Assembly: GCF_028767185.1 (NCBI RefSeq) | Contig: NZ_JARACK010000001.1 | Span: forward strand, 248,001 to 312,000 | Reading direction: 5' to 3' | Origin: Mangrovimonas aestuarii | Lineage (GTDB): Bacteria > Bacteroidota > Bacteroidia > Flavobacteriales > Flavobacteriaceae | Length of the DNA: 64,000 nt | In this document: positions 18,940 through 26,929 of the stretch, in pieces | How positions within the stretch are numbered: position 1 is the stretch's first letter | How the letters are laid out: each line of letters starts with the position of its first letter | Made by a program: the position numbers and the translations under genes | The notes under the pieces: model-generated | Databases searched by the model: none | What the model saw: only the letters and a program-made list of their open reading frames with translations | What the model was told of the DNA's origin: nothing

Positions 18940-19563
18940 ATGCCTGATAAAAACACAAAATCACTATTAATAATATTTGCAAAGCACCCAGAATTGGGTC
19001 AGGTAAAAACCCGTTTAGCCAAAGAGATTGGACCCGAATCAGCTTTAACCATCTATGACCAATTACTGAACCACACCAACCAAATCACAAAAGAGCTTAA
19101 CGTTGACATTAGAATTTGTTATTCTGGCTCATCTTCTAAAAATAGAATTGAAACTTTTGCAGATTACCAACACAAACCCCAACAAGGAAATGATTTGGGC
19201 GAACGCATGAAACATTCCTTTAAAGAGGCTTTAACCGAAGGCTACCAAGAAATCATTTTAATAGGAAGCGACATATTTGAACTACAAGCCAATCACATAA
19301 AAAAAGCATTCCAAAGCTTAATTACCTGCGATGTTGTCCTTGGTCCTTCTAAAGATGGAGGCTACTATTTGATAGGAATGAAAAACCTGATCCCTAATTT
19401 ATTCGAAAACAAGTTGTGGAGCACCAAAACAGTTCTTAGGGATACATTATCAGATTTACAGGGAGAAGCTGTATTTTTGTTAGAAGAACTTAATGACATA
19501 GACTCTCTCGATGACCTTAAATCTTGTCCGTCATTATATAATTTCTTAGATAACCATGATTAA
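18940..19563 (+). CDS. TIGR04282-type (DUF2064) arsenosugar-associated glycosyltransferase
   Basis: A 207-residue GT-A-fold nucleotidyl/glycosyl transferase-like protein with the landmarks FAKHPELGQVKTRLAKEIG, QGNDLGERM, LIGSDIFEL and VLGPSKDGGYYLIGMK. Proteins of this family recur beside arsS radical SAM genes. The donor and acceptor are not known. By context it may process the ribose-1-phosphate-like arsenical released by the next enzyme. It starts 20 bp after arsS and overlaps the phosphorylase gene by 8 bp. Confidence 0.82.
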   Translation: MPDKNTKSLLIIFAKHPELGQVKTRLAKEIGPESALTIYDQLLNHTNQITKELNVDIRICYSGSSSKNRIETFADYQHKPQQGNDLGERMKHSFKEALTEGYQEIILIGSDIFELQANHIKKAFQSLITCDVVLGPSKDGGYYLIGMKNLIPNLFENKLWSTKTVLRDTLSDLQGEAVFLLEELNDIDSLDDLKSCPSLYNFLDNHD

Positions 19564-20368
19564 ATATATAGAAGAAACTACCGCCTATTTGCGGGACAAA
19601 GGATTTGAAAATCCCGAAATAGGAATCATATTGGGAACTGGATTAGGGCAATTACTCGAGCATGTAGAAATCATCAAAGAAGTTAGTTATAATCACATCC
19701 CCAACTTCCCTACCGCAACCGTAGAATTTCATAAGGGAAAATTAATCTATGGGAACCTTGAAGGTAAAAAAGTAGTGATTATGCAAGGACGTTTCCATCT
19801 TTACGAGGGGTATACACTTCAGGATGTTACCTACCCTGTAAGAATTATGGAAAAATTAGGTATAAACACATTACTAATTTCCAATGCCTCAGGAGCTGTC
19901 AACCTCAACTATAAAAAAGGCGACCTTATGGTGTTAGATGACCATATTAACCTTCAAGGCAGTTCTCCTCTAGCTTTTAAAGGAGTTTCGCTATTAGGTG
20001 AGCGCTTTGCCGATATGAGTCAACCTTACAATATATCAATTAATACTCGCTTTAAGGAAATTGCAAAAGACCACAACATTACCCTCCACGAAGGTGTTTA
20101 TGCCAGTATGTTAGGCCCTCAGCTAGAAACCCGAGCAGAATACCGCATGCTTAAGATTATAGGTGCCGATGCTGTTGGGATGAGTACCGTTCCAGAAGTA
20201 ATCGTAGCTAATCATTTAAATTTAAAAGTAGCTGCCGTATCTGTACTTACCGACGAATGCGACCCTGACAATTTACACCCTGTAAACATTGAGGAAATCA
20301 TTGGTATTGCCAAGAAAGCAGAACCTAAAATGATTACGCTATTTAAAGAACTTATTAAGAATTTGTAA
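19556..20368 (+). CDS. Purine-nucleoside phosphorylase
   Basis: A 270-residue trimeric-type PNP that cleaves purine nucleosides with phosphate. Visible motifs are GIILGTGLGQL (phosphate-binding loop), VVIMQGRFHLYEGY, the LISNASGAVN segment, YASMLGPQLETRAEYRML and the purine-binding GADAVGMSTVPEVIVANH. It is translationally coupled to the TIGR04282-type gene. In this setting it could remove adenine from an arsenical deoxyadenosine made by ArsS, as well as serve purine salvage. The enzyme call is firm; the pathway role is inferred. Confidence 0.93.
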   Translation: MIKYIEETTAYLRDKGFENPEIGIILGTGLGQLLEHVEIIKEVSYNHIPNFPTATVEFHKGKLIYGNLEGKKVVIMQGRFHLYEGYTLQDVTYPVRIMEKLGINTLLISNASGAVNLNYKKGDLMVLDDHINLQGSSPLAFKGVSLLGERFADMSQPYNISINTRFKEIAKDHNITLHEGVYASMLGPQLETRAEYRMLKIIGADAVGMSTVPEVIVANHLNLKVAAVSVLTDECDPDNLHPVNIEEIIGIAKKAEPKMITLFKELIKNL

Positions 20369-20427
20369 TCCTCAATCTGTTGTGTTTAAAGTCGTTTTTC
20401 GACAAAATATAGATGAACTCCATTTGC

Positions 20428-20443
20428 TGTAACATATGTTACA
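20428..20443. promoter_or_regulatory. Perfect 16-bp palindrome TGTAACATATGTTACA, operator candidate
   Basis: The sequence equals its own reverse complement. The TGTAAC-N4-GTTACA geometry matches binding sites of CRP/FNR-superfamily regulators in general. It lies 21 bp upstream of the TATTTTTG box of the following gene, where a class II activator would sit. The regulator is unknown. Confidence 0.5.
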
Positions 20444-20464
20444 ACTACTACCCAGCATACTGTT

Positions 20465-20472
20465 TATTTTTG
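20465..20472 (+). promoter_or_regulatory. -7 element TATTTTTG ahead of the hydroxylase-like gene
   Basis: An exact TAnnTTTG match ending four bases before the ATG. If used, the transcript would be nearly leaderless. Confidence 0.42.
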
Positions 20473-20476
20473 AATT

Positions 20477-21364
20477 ATGGAAAAGTACATCGATATAATA
20501 GCTAATTCTTATAGTGGGTACCTCAATTATTTAAAACAATTACTTCTGTTTAAGTATCATTGGGATAACTACTTTTATGGATTGATCATAATTTCACTAG
20601 TCGTTTGGTTATTGGAAATAAAATTTCCTTGGAGAAAGAATCAACCTATATTCAGGAAGGATTTTTGGTTGGACACCTTTTACATGTTTTTCAACTTTTT
20701 CCTTCTTAACCTCATTGTCCTAATAGCACTTTCCAATACCACTGCCGAAATATTCAACGATATTCTTGATGTGGTTGGACTTTCTGTTTCCAGTTTCCAG
20801 TTGTTCGATGTCGACAACATGCCACGTGCATTAGGGCTTTTTGTATTTTTTATAATTTCAGATTTCGTACAATGGAATACACATCGCTTATTACATAAAA
20901 TTCCATTCCTTTGGAATTTCCATAAGGTACACCACAGTGTAAAACAAATGGGGTTCGCTGCCCACTTGCGCTACCACTGGATGGAACCTGTTGTTTATAA
21001 ATCGTTATTGTATATCCCTATCGCTATCATTGGAGGTTTCGATGCTCAGGATGTTGCCATTGTTCACTTTTTTGCTATTACTATTGGTCATCTTAACCAT
21101 GCTAATTTAGGATGGGACTATGGTATTTTGAAATACGTTCTCAATAATCCGAAGATGCATATCTGGCACCATGCCAAAGCCCTCCCTCAAAATGTAAGAT
21201 ATGGTGTAAACTTTGGACTAACACTAAGCCTTTGGGACTATATTTTTAAAACCAATTATATTCCCCATAACGGAAGGGATATAGAATTGGGGTTTGAAGG
21301 CGATGAACAATTTCCGAAGGATTTCATAGGTCAGGAACTATACCCGATTTCCAAGAAGGATTAA
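20477..21364 (+). CDS. Sterol desaturase / fatty acid hydroxylase superfamily protein
   Basis: A 295-residue membrane di-iron oxygenase-like protein with several hydrophobic helices (about 33-48, 64-86, 117-132, 172-187). The histidine ligand boxes are HRLLH (136-140), HKVHH (149-153), NHANLGWDYG and HIWHH (228-232). The superfamily hydroxylates or desaturates lipid chains, ether lipids or carotenoids; the substrate cannot be told. It starts a second transcription unit after the arsenosugar genes and probably reads into the MerT-like protein and the glycosyltransferases. Confidence 0.88.
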   Translation: MEKYIDIIANSYSGYLNYLKQLLLFKYHWDNYFYGLIIISLVVWLLEIKFPWRKNQPIFRKDFWLDTFYMFFNFFLLNLIVLIALSNTTAEIFNDILDVVGLSVSSFQLFDVDNMPRALGLFVFFIISDFVQWNTHRLLHKIPFLWNFHKVHHSVKQMGFAAHLRYHWMEPVVYKSLLYIPIAIIGGFDAQDVAIVHFFAITIGHLNHANLGWDYGILKYVLNNPKMHIWHHAKALPQNVRYGVNFGLTLSLWDYIFKTNYIPHNGRDIELGFEGDEQFPKDFIGQELYPISKKD

Positions 21365-21376
21365 AAACACGACACC

Positions 21377-21811
21377 ATGAAAAGCGAGCAAGCACCCAAC
21401 ACATTCAAATGGGCATTAAAATTTGCCACTACTGCAGGAATTGCAGGGATTTTGTGTTGTGTTGCTCCTGCTGTTTTATTCATGTTAGGATTGATGGGCG
21501 GTATTTACGCAATTTCGTTTGCCGATTTTTTCTATGCCGAGAATGGTTCTGCCGGTTTAGGTTCTTGGATATTGCGAATTATGGCTGCTATTATTGGACT
21601 TTATGGTATTTATCTGTTTAGAAAAAAACAAAACCAATGTAGTATCGACCCAAAACGAAAACGAAAGAACTTCATTTTAGTCACCCTACTAATTATTGTT
21701 CTTGGGGTTGGAATTTACCTAACTTTGGAAACATGGTCTTCCTGGTACTTTGATAAATACATTGTACCGGCTCAACAGGAAGAATATAAGCAAATGCAAC
21801 AAAATCAATAA
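21377..21811 (+). CDS. MerT-like three-helix membrane protein
   Basis: A 144-residue protein with three hydrophobic helices (about 19-50, 63-81, 99-117). The first carries a vicinal cysteine pair (CC at 27-28 in GILCCVAPAVLFMLGLMGG), and a single Cys88 sits in the basic loop before helix 3. This reproduces the plan of mercuric transporter MerT (CC in helix 1, cysteines in the helix 2-3 loop). No clear fold-level homology can be claimed by eye. It lies 12 bp after the hydroxylase-like gene. Soft-metal or arsenical transport is an attractive inference next to arsS. Confidence 0.6.
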   Translation: MKSEQAPNTFKWALKFATTAGIAGILCCVAPAVLFMLGLMGGIYAISFADFFYAENGSAGLGSWILRIMAAIIGLYGIYLFRKKQNQCSIDPKRKRKNFILVTLLIIVLGVGIYLTLETWSSWYFDKYIVPAQQEEYKQMQQNQ

Positions 21812-21837
21812 TCCAAAAAGTTTGAACTCCACTTACA

Positions 21838-22530
21838 ATGACTCGAATTTCTGTCATCATTCCCGCTTTTAATGAAGAACACGCCATAGGTAAAGTCATC
21901 AAGGATATTCCCAAATCTGTTCAAGAAATCATAGTTGTAAATAATGGTTCTATAGACAATACGGCATTAGTTGCCCAAAAGGCTGGTGCCACTGTACTAA
22001 CAGAACCCAGAAAAGGATATGGGTATGCATGCCTTAAAGGAATAGAACATATTGGGAAGCAATCGGAGAAAACGGATATTGTTGTTTTTCTGGATGGAGA
22101 TTATAGTGATTACCCTGAAGAATTATCTAAACTAATCAAACCTATAGTAAATGACAATATAGATTTTGTAATAGGCTCGAGAGTAAAACGACTACGTGAA
22201 GGTGGTGCTATGACACCTCAACAAGTCTTTGGAAATTGGCTCGCGACTAGCTTAATGAATAAAGTGTTTGACGCAAACTACACTGATCTTGGTCCATTTA
22301 GAGCTATTACTTATGATAAGTTATTAGCGATAAATATGCAGGACAAAACATACGGTTGGACTGTAGAAATGCAATTAAAAGCCCTAAAGCACAAACTTAA
22401 ATATATCGAAATCCCTGTTCGATACAAATGTAGAATTGGAGAATCTAAAGTCTCTGGAACGGTAAAAGGCACCATAATGGCTGGCTACAAAATATTGGGT
22501 TGGATATTAAAATACAGTATTAGCAAGTGA
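21838..22530 (+). CDS. GT2 glycosyltransferase, polyprenyl-phosphate glycosyl transferase type
   Basis: A 230-residue GT-A enzyme of the dolichyl-phosphate-mannose synthase type, without C-terminal membrane helices. Motifs are VIIPAFNEE, IIVVNNGSIDNT, the metal-binding FLDGDYSDYP, DLGPFRAI and GWTVEMQLKAL. Such enzymes load a sugar onto a polyprenyl phosphate carrier. That product could feed the GT-C enzyme two genes downstream. It overlaps the next gene by GTGA. Confidence 0.85.
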   Translation: MTRISVIIPAFNEEHAIGKVIKDIPKSVQEIIVVNNGSIDNTALVAQKAGATVLTEPRKGYGYACLKGIEHIGKQSEKTDIVVFLDGDYSDYPEELSKLIKPIVNDNIDFVIGSRVKRLREGGAMTPQQVFGNWLATSLMNKVFDANYTDLGPFRAITYDKLLAINMQDKTYGWTVEMQLKALKHKLKYIEIPVRYKCRIGESKVSGTVKGTIMAGYKILGWILKYSISK

Positions 22531-24017
22531 TTTTAGACATAATCATATTAGCCATTTACTCCTTATCTCTGCTGTTTATTTTTCTTTATTCACTTTCTCA
22601 GCTAAACCTTTTAATCAACTACCTCAAAGCAAAGAAATCTCCAGAAACATCTCTCGAATTGGATTTAAAGAACCTAAATTCACTTCCTCAGGTTACCATT
22701 CAGCTCCCTGTTTATAATGAACTTTATGTGATGGACCGCTTATTGGACAATATTGCCTTGATAGACTACCCAAAAGACAAACTTGAAATCCAAGTGTTAG
22801 ACGACTCTACGGATGAGTCTGTTCTGCTAACAGCCCAAAAAGTTGGTATACTAAAGAGAGACGGCCTGGATATAAAGCACATACGTAGAAAAAACAGAAA
22901 CGGATTTAAAGCTGGTGCTTTAAAAGATGGATTAGCAATTGCCAAAGGAGAATTTATAGCCATATTCGATGCTGATTTTCTCCCCAAGTCAGATTGGTTA
23001 AAACAAACGCTCCCTTACTTTAAAAATGACAAAATCGGAGCTGTTCAGACACGTTGGGGACATATCAATCGCAATTATTCATTACTCACCAAAGTTCAAG
23101 CTTTTGCACTTGATGCCCACTTTACATTGGAACAGGTTGGAAGAAATGCAGCCAATCATTTTATCAACTTTAACGGTACTGCAGGTATATGGAGAAAAAC
23201 ATGCATCGAAGATTCTGGAAACTGGAATAGTGACACTCTTACAGAAGATCTTGACCTTAGTTATAGAGCACAATTAAAGCAGTGGAGAATAAAATACTTA
23301 GAAAATGTTGTAACCCCTGCTGAATTGCCCGTGGTAATAAGTGCTGCAAAAACTCAACAATTTAGATGGAATAAAGGTGGAGCCGAAAACTTTCGGAAAA
23401 ATATCATAGCTGTTTTGCAATCTAAAAACGTTTCTACTTCAACAAAACTTCATGCATTTTTCCATTTGCTTAACAGCACCATGTTTTTTAACGTGTTGAT
23501 TATTGCCCTATTAAGCGTCCCCCTACTTTATATAAAAAGTAATCACCCTTCTTGGGCTCCTTACTTTAACAGTTTGGGGTTCTTATTCATCAGCACTCTT
23601 ATTTTTTTTATCTGCTATTGGACCATGTATAGAACTATATACGGAAAAACCATAAAACACTTTTTTAGGTTTTCCGGAATGTTTTTAAGTTTCTTTACAA
23701 TAGCAATGGGATTTTCACTCCATAATTCAATTGCTGTATTAGAAGGTCATCAGGGTAAAAAGAGTCGTTTTATACGAACTCCAAAATTCAATGTGAGCTC
23801 AAATACCGATACTTGGAAAGGGAATAAGTATTTATCTCAAAACCTGTCGTTCACTGTAATCTTGGAGGGATTGTTAACACTATACTTTGCCTTTGGTTTA
23901 TACAGTGCCTTTGTTGTTAAATCTGGAAGTGGCGACTTTGGGTTCATTCTGTTTCACCTCATGTTATTTTTAGGGTTTGGTTTTGTATTTTTTAAGTCCA
24001 TTAGAACTAAAGCATGA
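22527..24017 (+). CDS. Membrane GT2 glycosyltransferase (cellulose-synthase-like)
   Basis: A 496-residue processive-type GT2. It has an N-terminal helix (about 2-26) and a cytosolic GT-A domain with LPVYNELYV, VLDDSTDES, FDADFLPK, TEDLDLSYRA and the QxxRW box QQFRW. Four C-terminal helices follow. It starts at a GTG that overlaps the previous stop (GTGA). The sequence resembles bacterial ceramide- or diacylglycerol-type glucosyltransferases as much as polysaccharide synthases, so the product may be a glycolipid. Confidence 0.85.
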   Translation: MILDIIILAIYSLSLLFIFLYSLSQLNLLINYLKAKKSPETSLELDLKNLNSLPQVTIQLPVYNELYVMDRLLDNIALIDYPKDKLEIQVLDDSTDESVLLTAQKVGILKRDGLDIKHIRRKNRNGFKAGALKDGLAIAKGEFIAIFDADFLPKSDWLKQTLPYFKNDKIGAVQTRWGHINRNYSLLTKVQAFALDAHFTLEQVGRNAANHFINFNGTAGIWRKTCIEDSGNWNSDTLTEDLDLSYRAQLKQWRIKYLENVVTPAELPVVISAAKTQQFRWNKGGAENFRKNIIAVLQSKNVSTSTKLHAFFHLLNSTMFFNVLIIALLSVPLLYIKSNHPSWAPYFNSLGFLFISTLIFFICYWTMYRTIYGKTIKHFFRFSGMFLSFFTIAMGFSLHNSIAVLEGHQGKKSRFIRTPKFNVSSNTDTWKGNKYLSQNLSFTVILEGLLTLYFAFGLYSAFVVKSGSGDFGFILFHLMLFLGFGFVFFKSIRTKA

Positions 24018-25378
24018 GAGCACTAAAAGTTCAAAAAAAACATTGGTTACTCATTTTGATTGGAGTGCTCACAGCCCTTTTGTACCTTCTTTTTGCATAT
24101 GACTTAGAAAGAGCCAATTTTATTAAACTGATATCGGTGTATTCTGGGTTATTCATACTGTCTGTATTTCTTGTAAAGTATAATAAGGACAATTTTAAAG
24201 TATTAGCTGGACTGGCACTTTTTTTTAGGTTTCTGTTCCTTTTTGCCATACCCAACCTTTCCCAAGATTTTTATAGATTCATTTGGGATGGAAGTGTGAT
24301 TTTAGAAGGATTTAATCCTTATTTATATACTCCGGATAGTCTTATTTCTAATGGAAAGCTCCCTATCATTCAATCCCAAACATTATATAACGGTATGGGA
24401 GGTTTAAGCTCTGGAAACTATACAAATTACCCTCCATTACACCAACTCATATTTACAGTAGCTGCTCTAATCTCCGGAAAGAGTATTCTAGGTTCGGTAA
24501 TTGTAATGCGACTATTCATTATTCTGGCAGATTTGGGAATACTATACTTCGGAAAGAAACTTTTAGATCAGCTCAATCTTCCAATGTATTCCATTTTCTT
24601 GTATTTGCTAAATCCCTTAATTATAATCGAGCTTACTGGAAATCTTCACTTTGAAGGCATTATGGTTTCCTTCTTAATCATTTCACTTTATTTTTTAAAC
24701 AAACACAAAACCAAATTATCGGCAATAGCACTATCATTTTCGGTATTGGTTAAGCTTATTCCATTAATGTTCTTACCTTTCTTTATACTAAAACTAAATA
24801 AAAAGAAAAGGCTTGGCTTTATTACTACTTTTCTATTGGTTAGCACCCTAGCCTTCATACCATTTTTCTCTTTTGATTTTACAGTTCATTTTATAGAAAC
24901 CGTAGGACTTTGGTTTAATAAGTTCGAATTTAACGGAAGCATTTATTATTTAGTTAGAGTAATCGGCTTCAAACTTTTAGGGTATAACATTATTGGAACT
25001 TATGGTTTTGTAATGGTTATTATTACTGTTCTGTTCATAGGAGTGTATTTGATTAAAAACATGCACAACACTTCAACACAACAAATCATTAATGGCTTGT
25101 TGATCTGCCTGTCTGTTTATTATTTTTTATCAACAACCATTCATCCATGGTACATTGCTACTTTAATAGCACTTACCGTATTTAGTAAATATAGGTTCCC
25201 TTTGGTTTGGAGTTTTACAATAATGCTAAGTTATTATGCCTATGGGAAAATAGGCTTTAGGGAAAATCTTTGGCTAATAACCTTAGAGTATGTTCCGGTT
25301 TTCGGATTTTTCGTTTATGAAGTAGTATTAAAAAAACAGCTTGGCGATGAACAAATCGACAACCTCAACAAGAATTAA
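24014..25378 (+). CDS. GT-C mannosyltransferase-like membrane protein
   Basis: A 454-residue protein with about twelve hydrophobic helices. Near the N-terminus is the GT-C signature DFYRFIWDG...GFNPY (about 92-110), typical of polyprenyl-phosphate-sugar-dependent mannosyltransferases. It overlaps the preceding gene by ATGA, so it belongs to the same operon. The preceding DPM-type GT2 could make its lipid-linked donor. Its 3' end overlaps the convergent DUF155 gene by 51 bp. Confidence 0.8.
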   Translation: MRALKVQKKHWLLILIGVLTALLYLLFAYDLERANFIKLISVYSGLFILSVFLVKYNKDNFKVLAGLALFFRFLFLFAIPNLSQDFYRFIWDGSVILEGFNPYLYTPDSLISNGKLPIIQSQTLYNGMGGLSSGNYTNYPPLHQLIFTVAALISGKSILGSVIVMRLFIILADLGILYFGKKLLDQLNLPMYSIFLYLLNPLIIIELTGNLHFEGIMVSFLIISLYFLNKHKTKLSAIALSFSVLVKLIPLMFLPFFILKLNKKKRLGFITTFLLVSTLAFIPFFSFDFTVHFIETVGLWFNKFEFNGSIYYLVRVIGFKLLGYNIIGTYGFVMVIITVLFIGVYLIKNMHNTSTQQIINGLLICLSVYYFLSTTIHPWYIATLIALTVFSKYRFPLVWSFTIMLSYYAYGKIGFRENLWLITLEYVPVFGFFVYEVVLKKQLGDEQIDNLNKN

Positions 25379-26107
25379 GATGATAATAATCCATTCCAGT
25401 TTACTGCTTTCCTTATGATCCATAATATCCTTGAACAGTTCAAGATTTTCCTTAATAATTTCAATTCTATCCTGAATTAGGTGATAGCGATCCTGCAAAT
25501 CGAATGCCTGACGCAGATCGATATTCAATTTATTCAATTGTTCATTTTCCCAAGTAATCGCAGGTGCATCAAAAATGTAGAGGTTTTCTGAAATTCTATT
25601 TTTAATATTCAGGGTTTTACCAATAAACCGTTTTAACTTATTACCTGAAATATCCAATTTTCCCTTACTTTCAAGATATTGGGTATGTCCATTGGTTTCA
25701 GTTAATAATTTTTCAGTTATTTCAGAATAGCGATCCAAAGCTACAGATTGAGAAGCATTTAGCATTACCAAGCGTAACATTTCGGGATTCATCTCTGGTA
25801 GAATAACACTCTCAAACTGAACCTTCATTAAATTAGGTTGAATAACCACCTCTATTTCTTCCGATAGTTTTTCAGAAAAATACTCACGGCAAAGAGGTTT
25901 AATGGCTTCTAAGGCAGTTTCTATCTCAGCATCGGACAGATTAAAAAAGCTTACAATTCCATATTGAAAAATATAGATAAACTTCTGTTGTGATATTTGA
26001 TAGAACAATTCGTCACTATCAAAAAAAAGCAACTCCCAACTAAGTTGAGACTTGCTTTGCTTTAAGTTTATAGCACTTGCTACTTGATAAGCTACAACTT
26101 TGTACAT
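25328..26107 (-). CDS. RMD1/YagE (DUF155) family membrane-anchored protein
   Basis: A 259-residue protein of the RMD1/Sif2 (DUF155) family. It is a mixed alpha/beta body with FIYIFQYGIVSFFNL early and the helical LYIFDAPAITWENEQL...LRQAFDLQDRYHLIQDRIEIIKENLELF segment. A single C-terminal membrane helix follows (about 238-257, WIIIILILVEVVDLFIAKLF). The function is unknown in bacteria; yeast relatives act at mitochondria. It lies 5 bp after the VOC gene and is probably co-transcribed with it. Confidence 0.82.
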   Translation of the reverse strand: MYKVVAYQVASAINLKQSKSQLSWELLFFDSDELFYQISQQKFIYIFQYGIVSFFNLSDAEIETALEAIKPLCREYFSEKLSEEIEVVIQPNLMKVQFESVILPEMNPEMLRLVMLNASQSVALDRYSEITEKLLTETNGHTQYLESKGKLDISGNKLKRFIGKTLNIKNRISENLYIFDAPAITWENEQLNKLNIDLRQAFDLQDRYHLIQDRIEIIKENLELFKDIMDHKESSKLEWIIIILILVEVVDLFIAKLFF

Positions 26108-26112
26108 AAGAT

Positions 26113-26526
26113 TTAGGAACTAAACACTTCGTTCTCCTTTTTAAAACTTTTAAACTCCAGCATATATCCGTTGGGATCTTTAATAAAAAACGACAAATGT
26201 TCCCCTGGTTGTTCCTTTAAGAAAGTTGCTTGGGTAACAACTTCCAAGTCTCCGTCACTTAAACGAGCATAGATTTCTCCCCAAGTTTTCACATCTATTA
26301 TTACTCCAAAGTGAAATGAAGGCAATATCTTTCCTTCAAACACATAATTGGGGTTATTAAAATCGAATTTTCCTGCTTTGGTAAAGGTTATTTGATGTCC
26401 AAACAAATTAACGTCCATCCAATTATCATCATGGCGGCCTATCGAAGCTCCAATATGCTTAGTATAAAAAGTTTTTGTAGCCGAAATACTTTGACAAGGT
26501 AACGAAAGATGAAACAATGATGCCAT
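26113..26526 (-). CDS. VOC (glyoxalase/bleomycin resistance-like) family protein
   Basis: A 137-residue vicinal-oxygen-chelate protein with two beta-alpha-beta-beta-beta modules: FHLSLPCQSISATKTFYTKHIGASIG at the start and FFIKDPNGYMLEFKSF at the end. His6 and the terminal Glu of MLEFK are at usual metal-ligand positions. The substrate is unknown. It is upstream of and close to the DUF155 gene. Confidence 0.85.
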   Translation of the reverse strand: MASLFHLSLPCQSISATKTFYTKHIGASIGRHDDNWMDVNLFGHQITFTKAGKFDFNNPNYVFEGKILPSFHFGVIIDVKTWGEIYARLSDGDLEVVTQATFLKEQPGEHLSFFIKDPNGYMLEFKSFKKENEVFSS

Positions 26527-26620
26527 AGCTAAATGATTTAAAATTCCTCTATGTAAAATACTAAATATTCGTCAGATTTTTTCTAAATAGACATAAAAAG
26601 TTATGGCATCAATACTAGTA

Positions 26621-26917
26621 TTACTCTTCTGAGTCTCCTTCTTTTATCTCTTCAAAACTCACATCATTATCTTCGCCACTATCATCATCTTCTTCGTCCT
26701 CTTCCACATAATTTTCCATAGCCTGCACTAAACGCACACCTACCTTTACAAGGTAAATTGTGTCTTCAGTTCTCACTTCTACAGCCTCTACAATTTCGTT
26801 CTTGGCATTCTTAAAGGAAATGATATCTGTATCATCGTACCCGTCAGGGAATTTGTCTACCAACAAATCCAAAATATCATCATTCAATTTTTTATAATCT
26901 ACAATTACTCTTCTCAT
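26621..26917 (-). CDS. Conserved acidic hypothetical protein in polyamine operon
   Basis: A 98-residue protein with an ordered N-terminal half (MRRVIVDYKKLNDDILDLLVDKFPDGY) and a strongly acidic tail from about residue 70 (runs of E and D). No catalytic motif was recognised. It lies 12 bp after the DHS-like gene and appears to be the last gene of the polyamine operon. An acidic protein beside polycation synthesis could be a binding or regulatory partner, but that is speculation. Confidence 0.7.
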   Translation of the reverse strand: MRRVIVDYKKLNDDILDLLVDKFPDGYDDTDIISFKNAKNEIVEAVEVRTEDTIYLVKVGVRLVQAMENYVEEDEEDDDSGEDNDVSFEEIKEGDSEE

Positions 26918-26929
26918 GTTAATAGAGGG

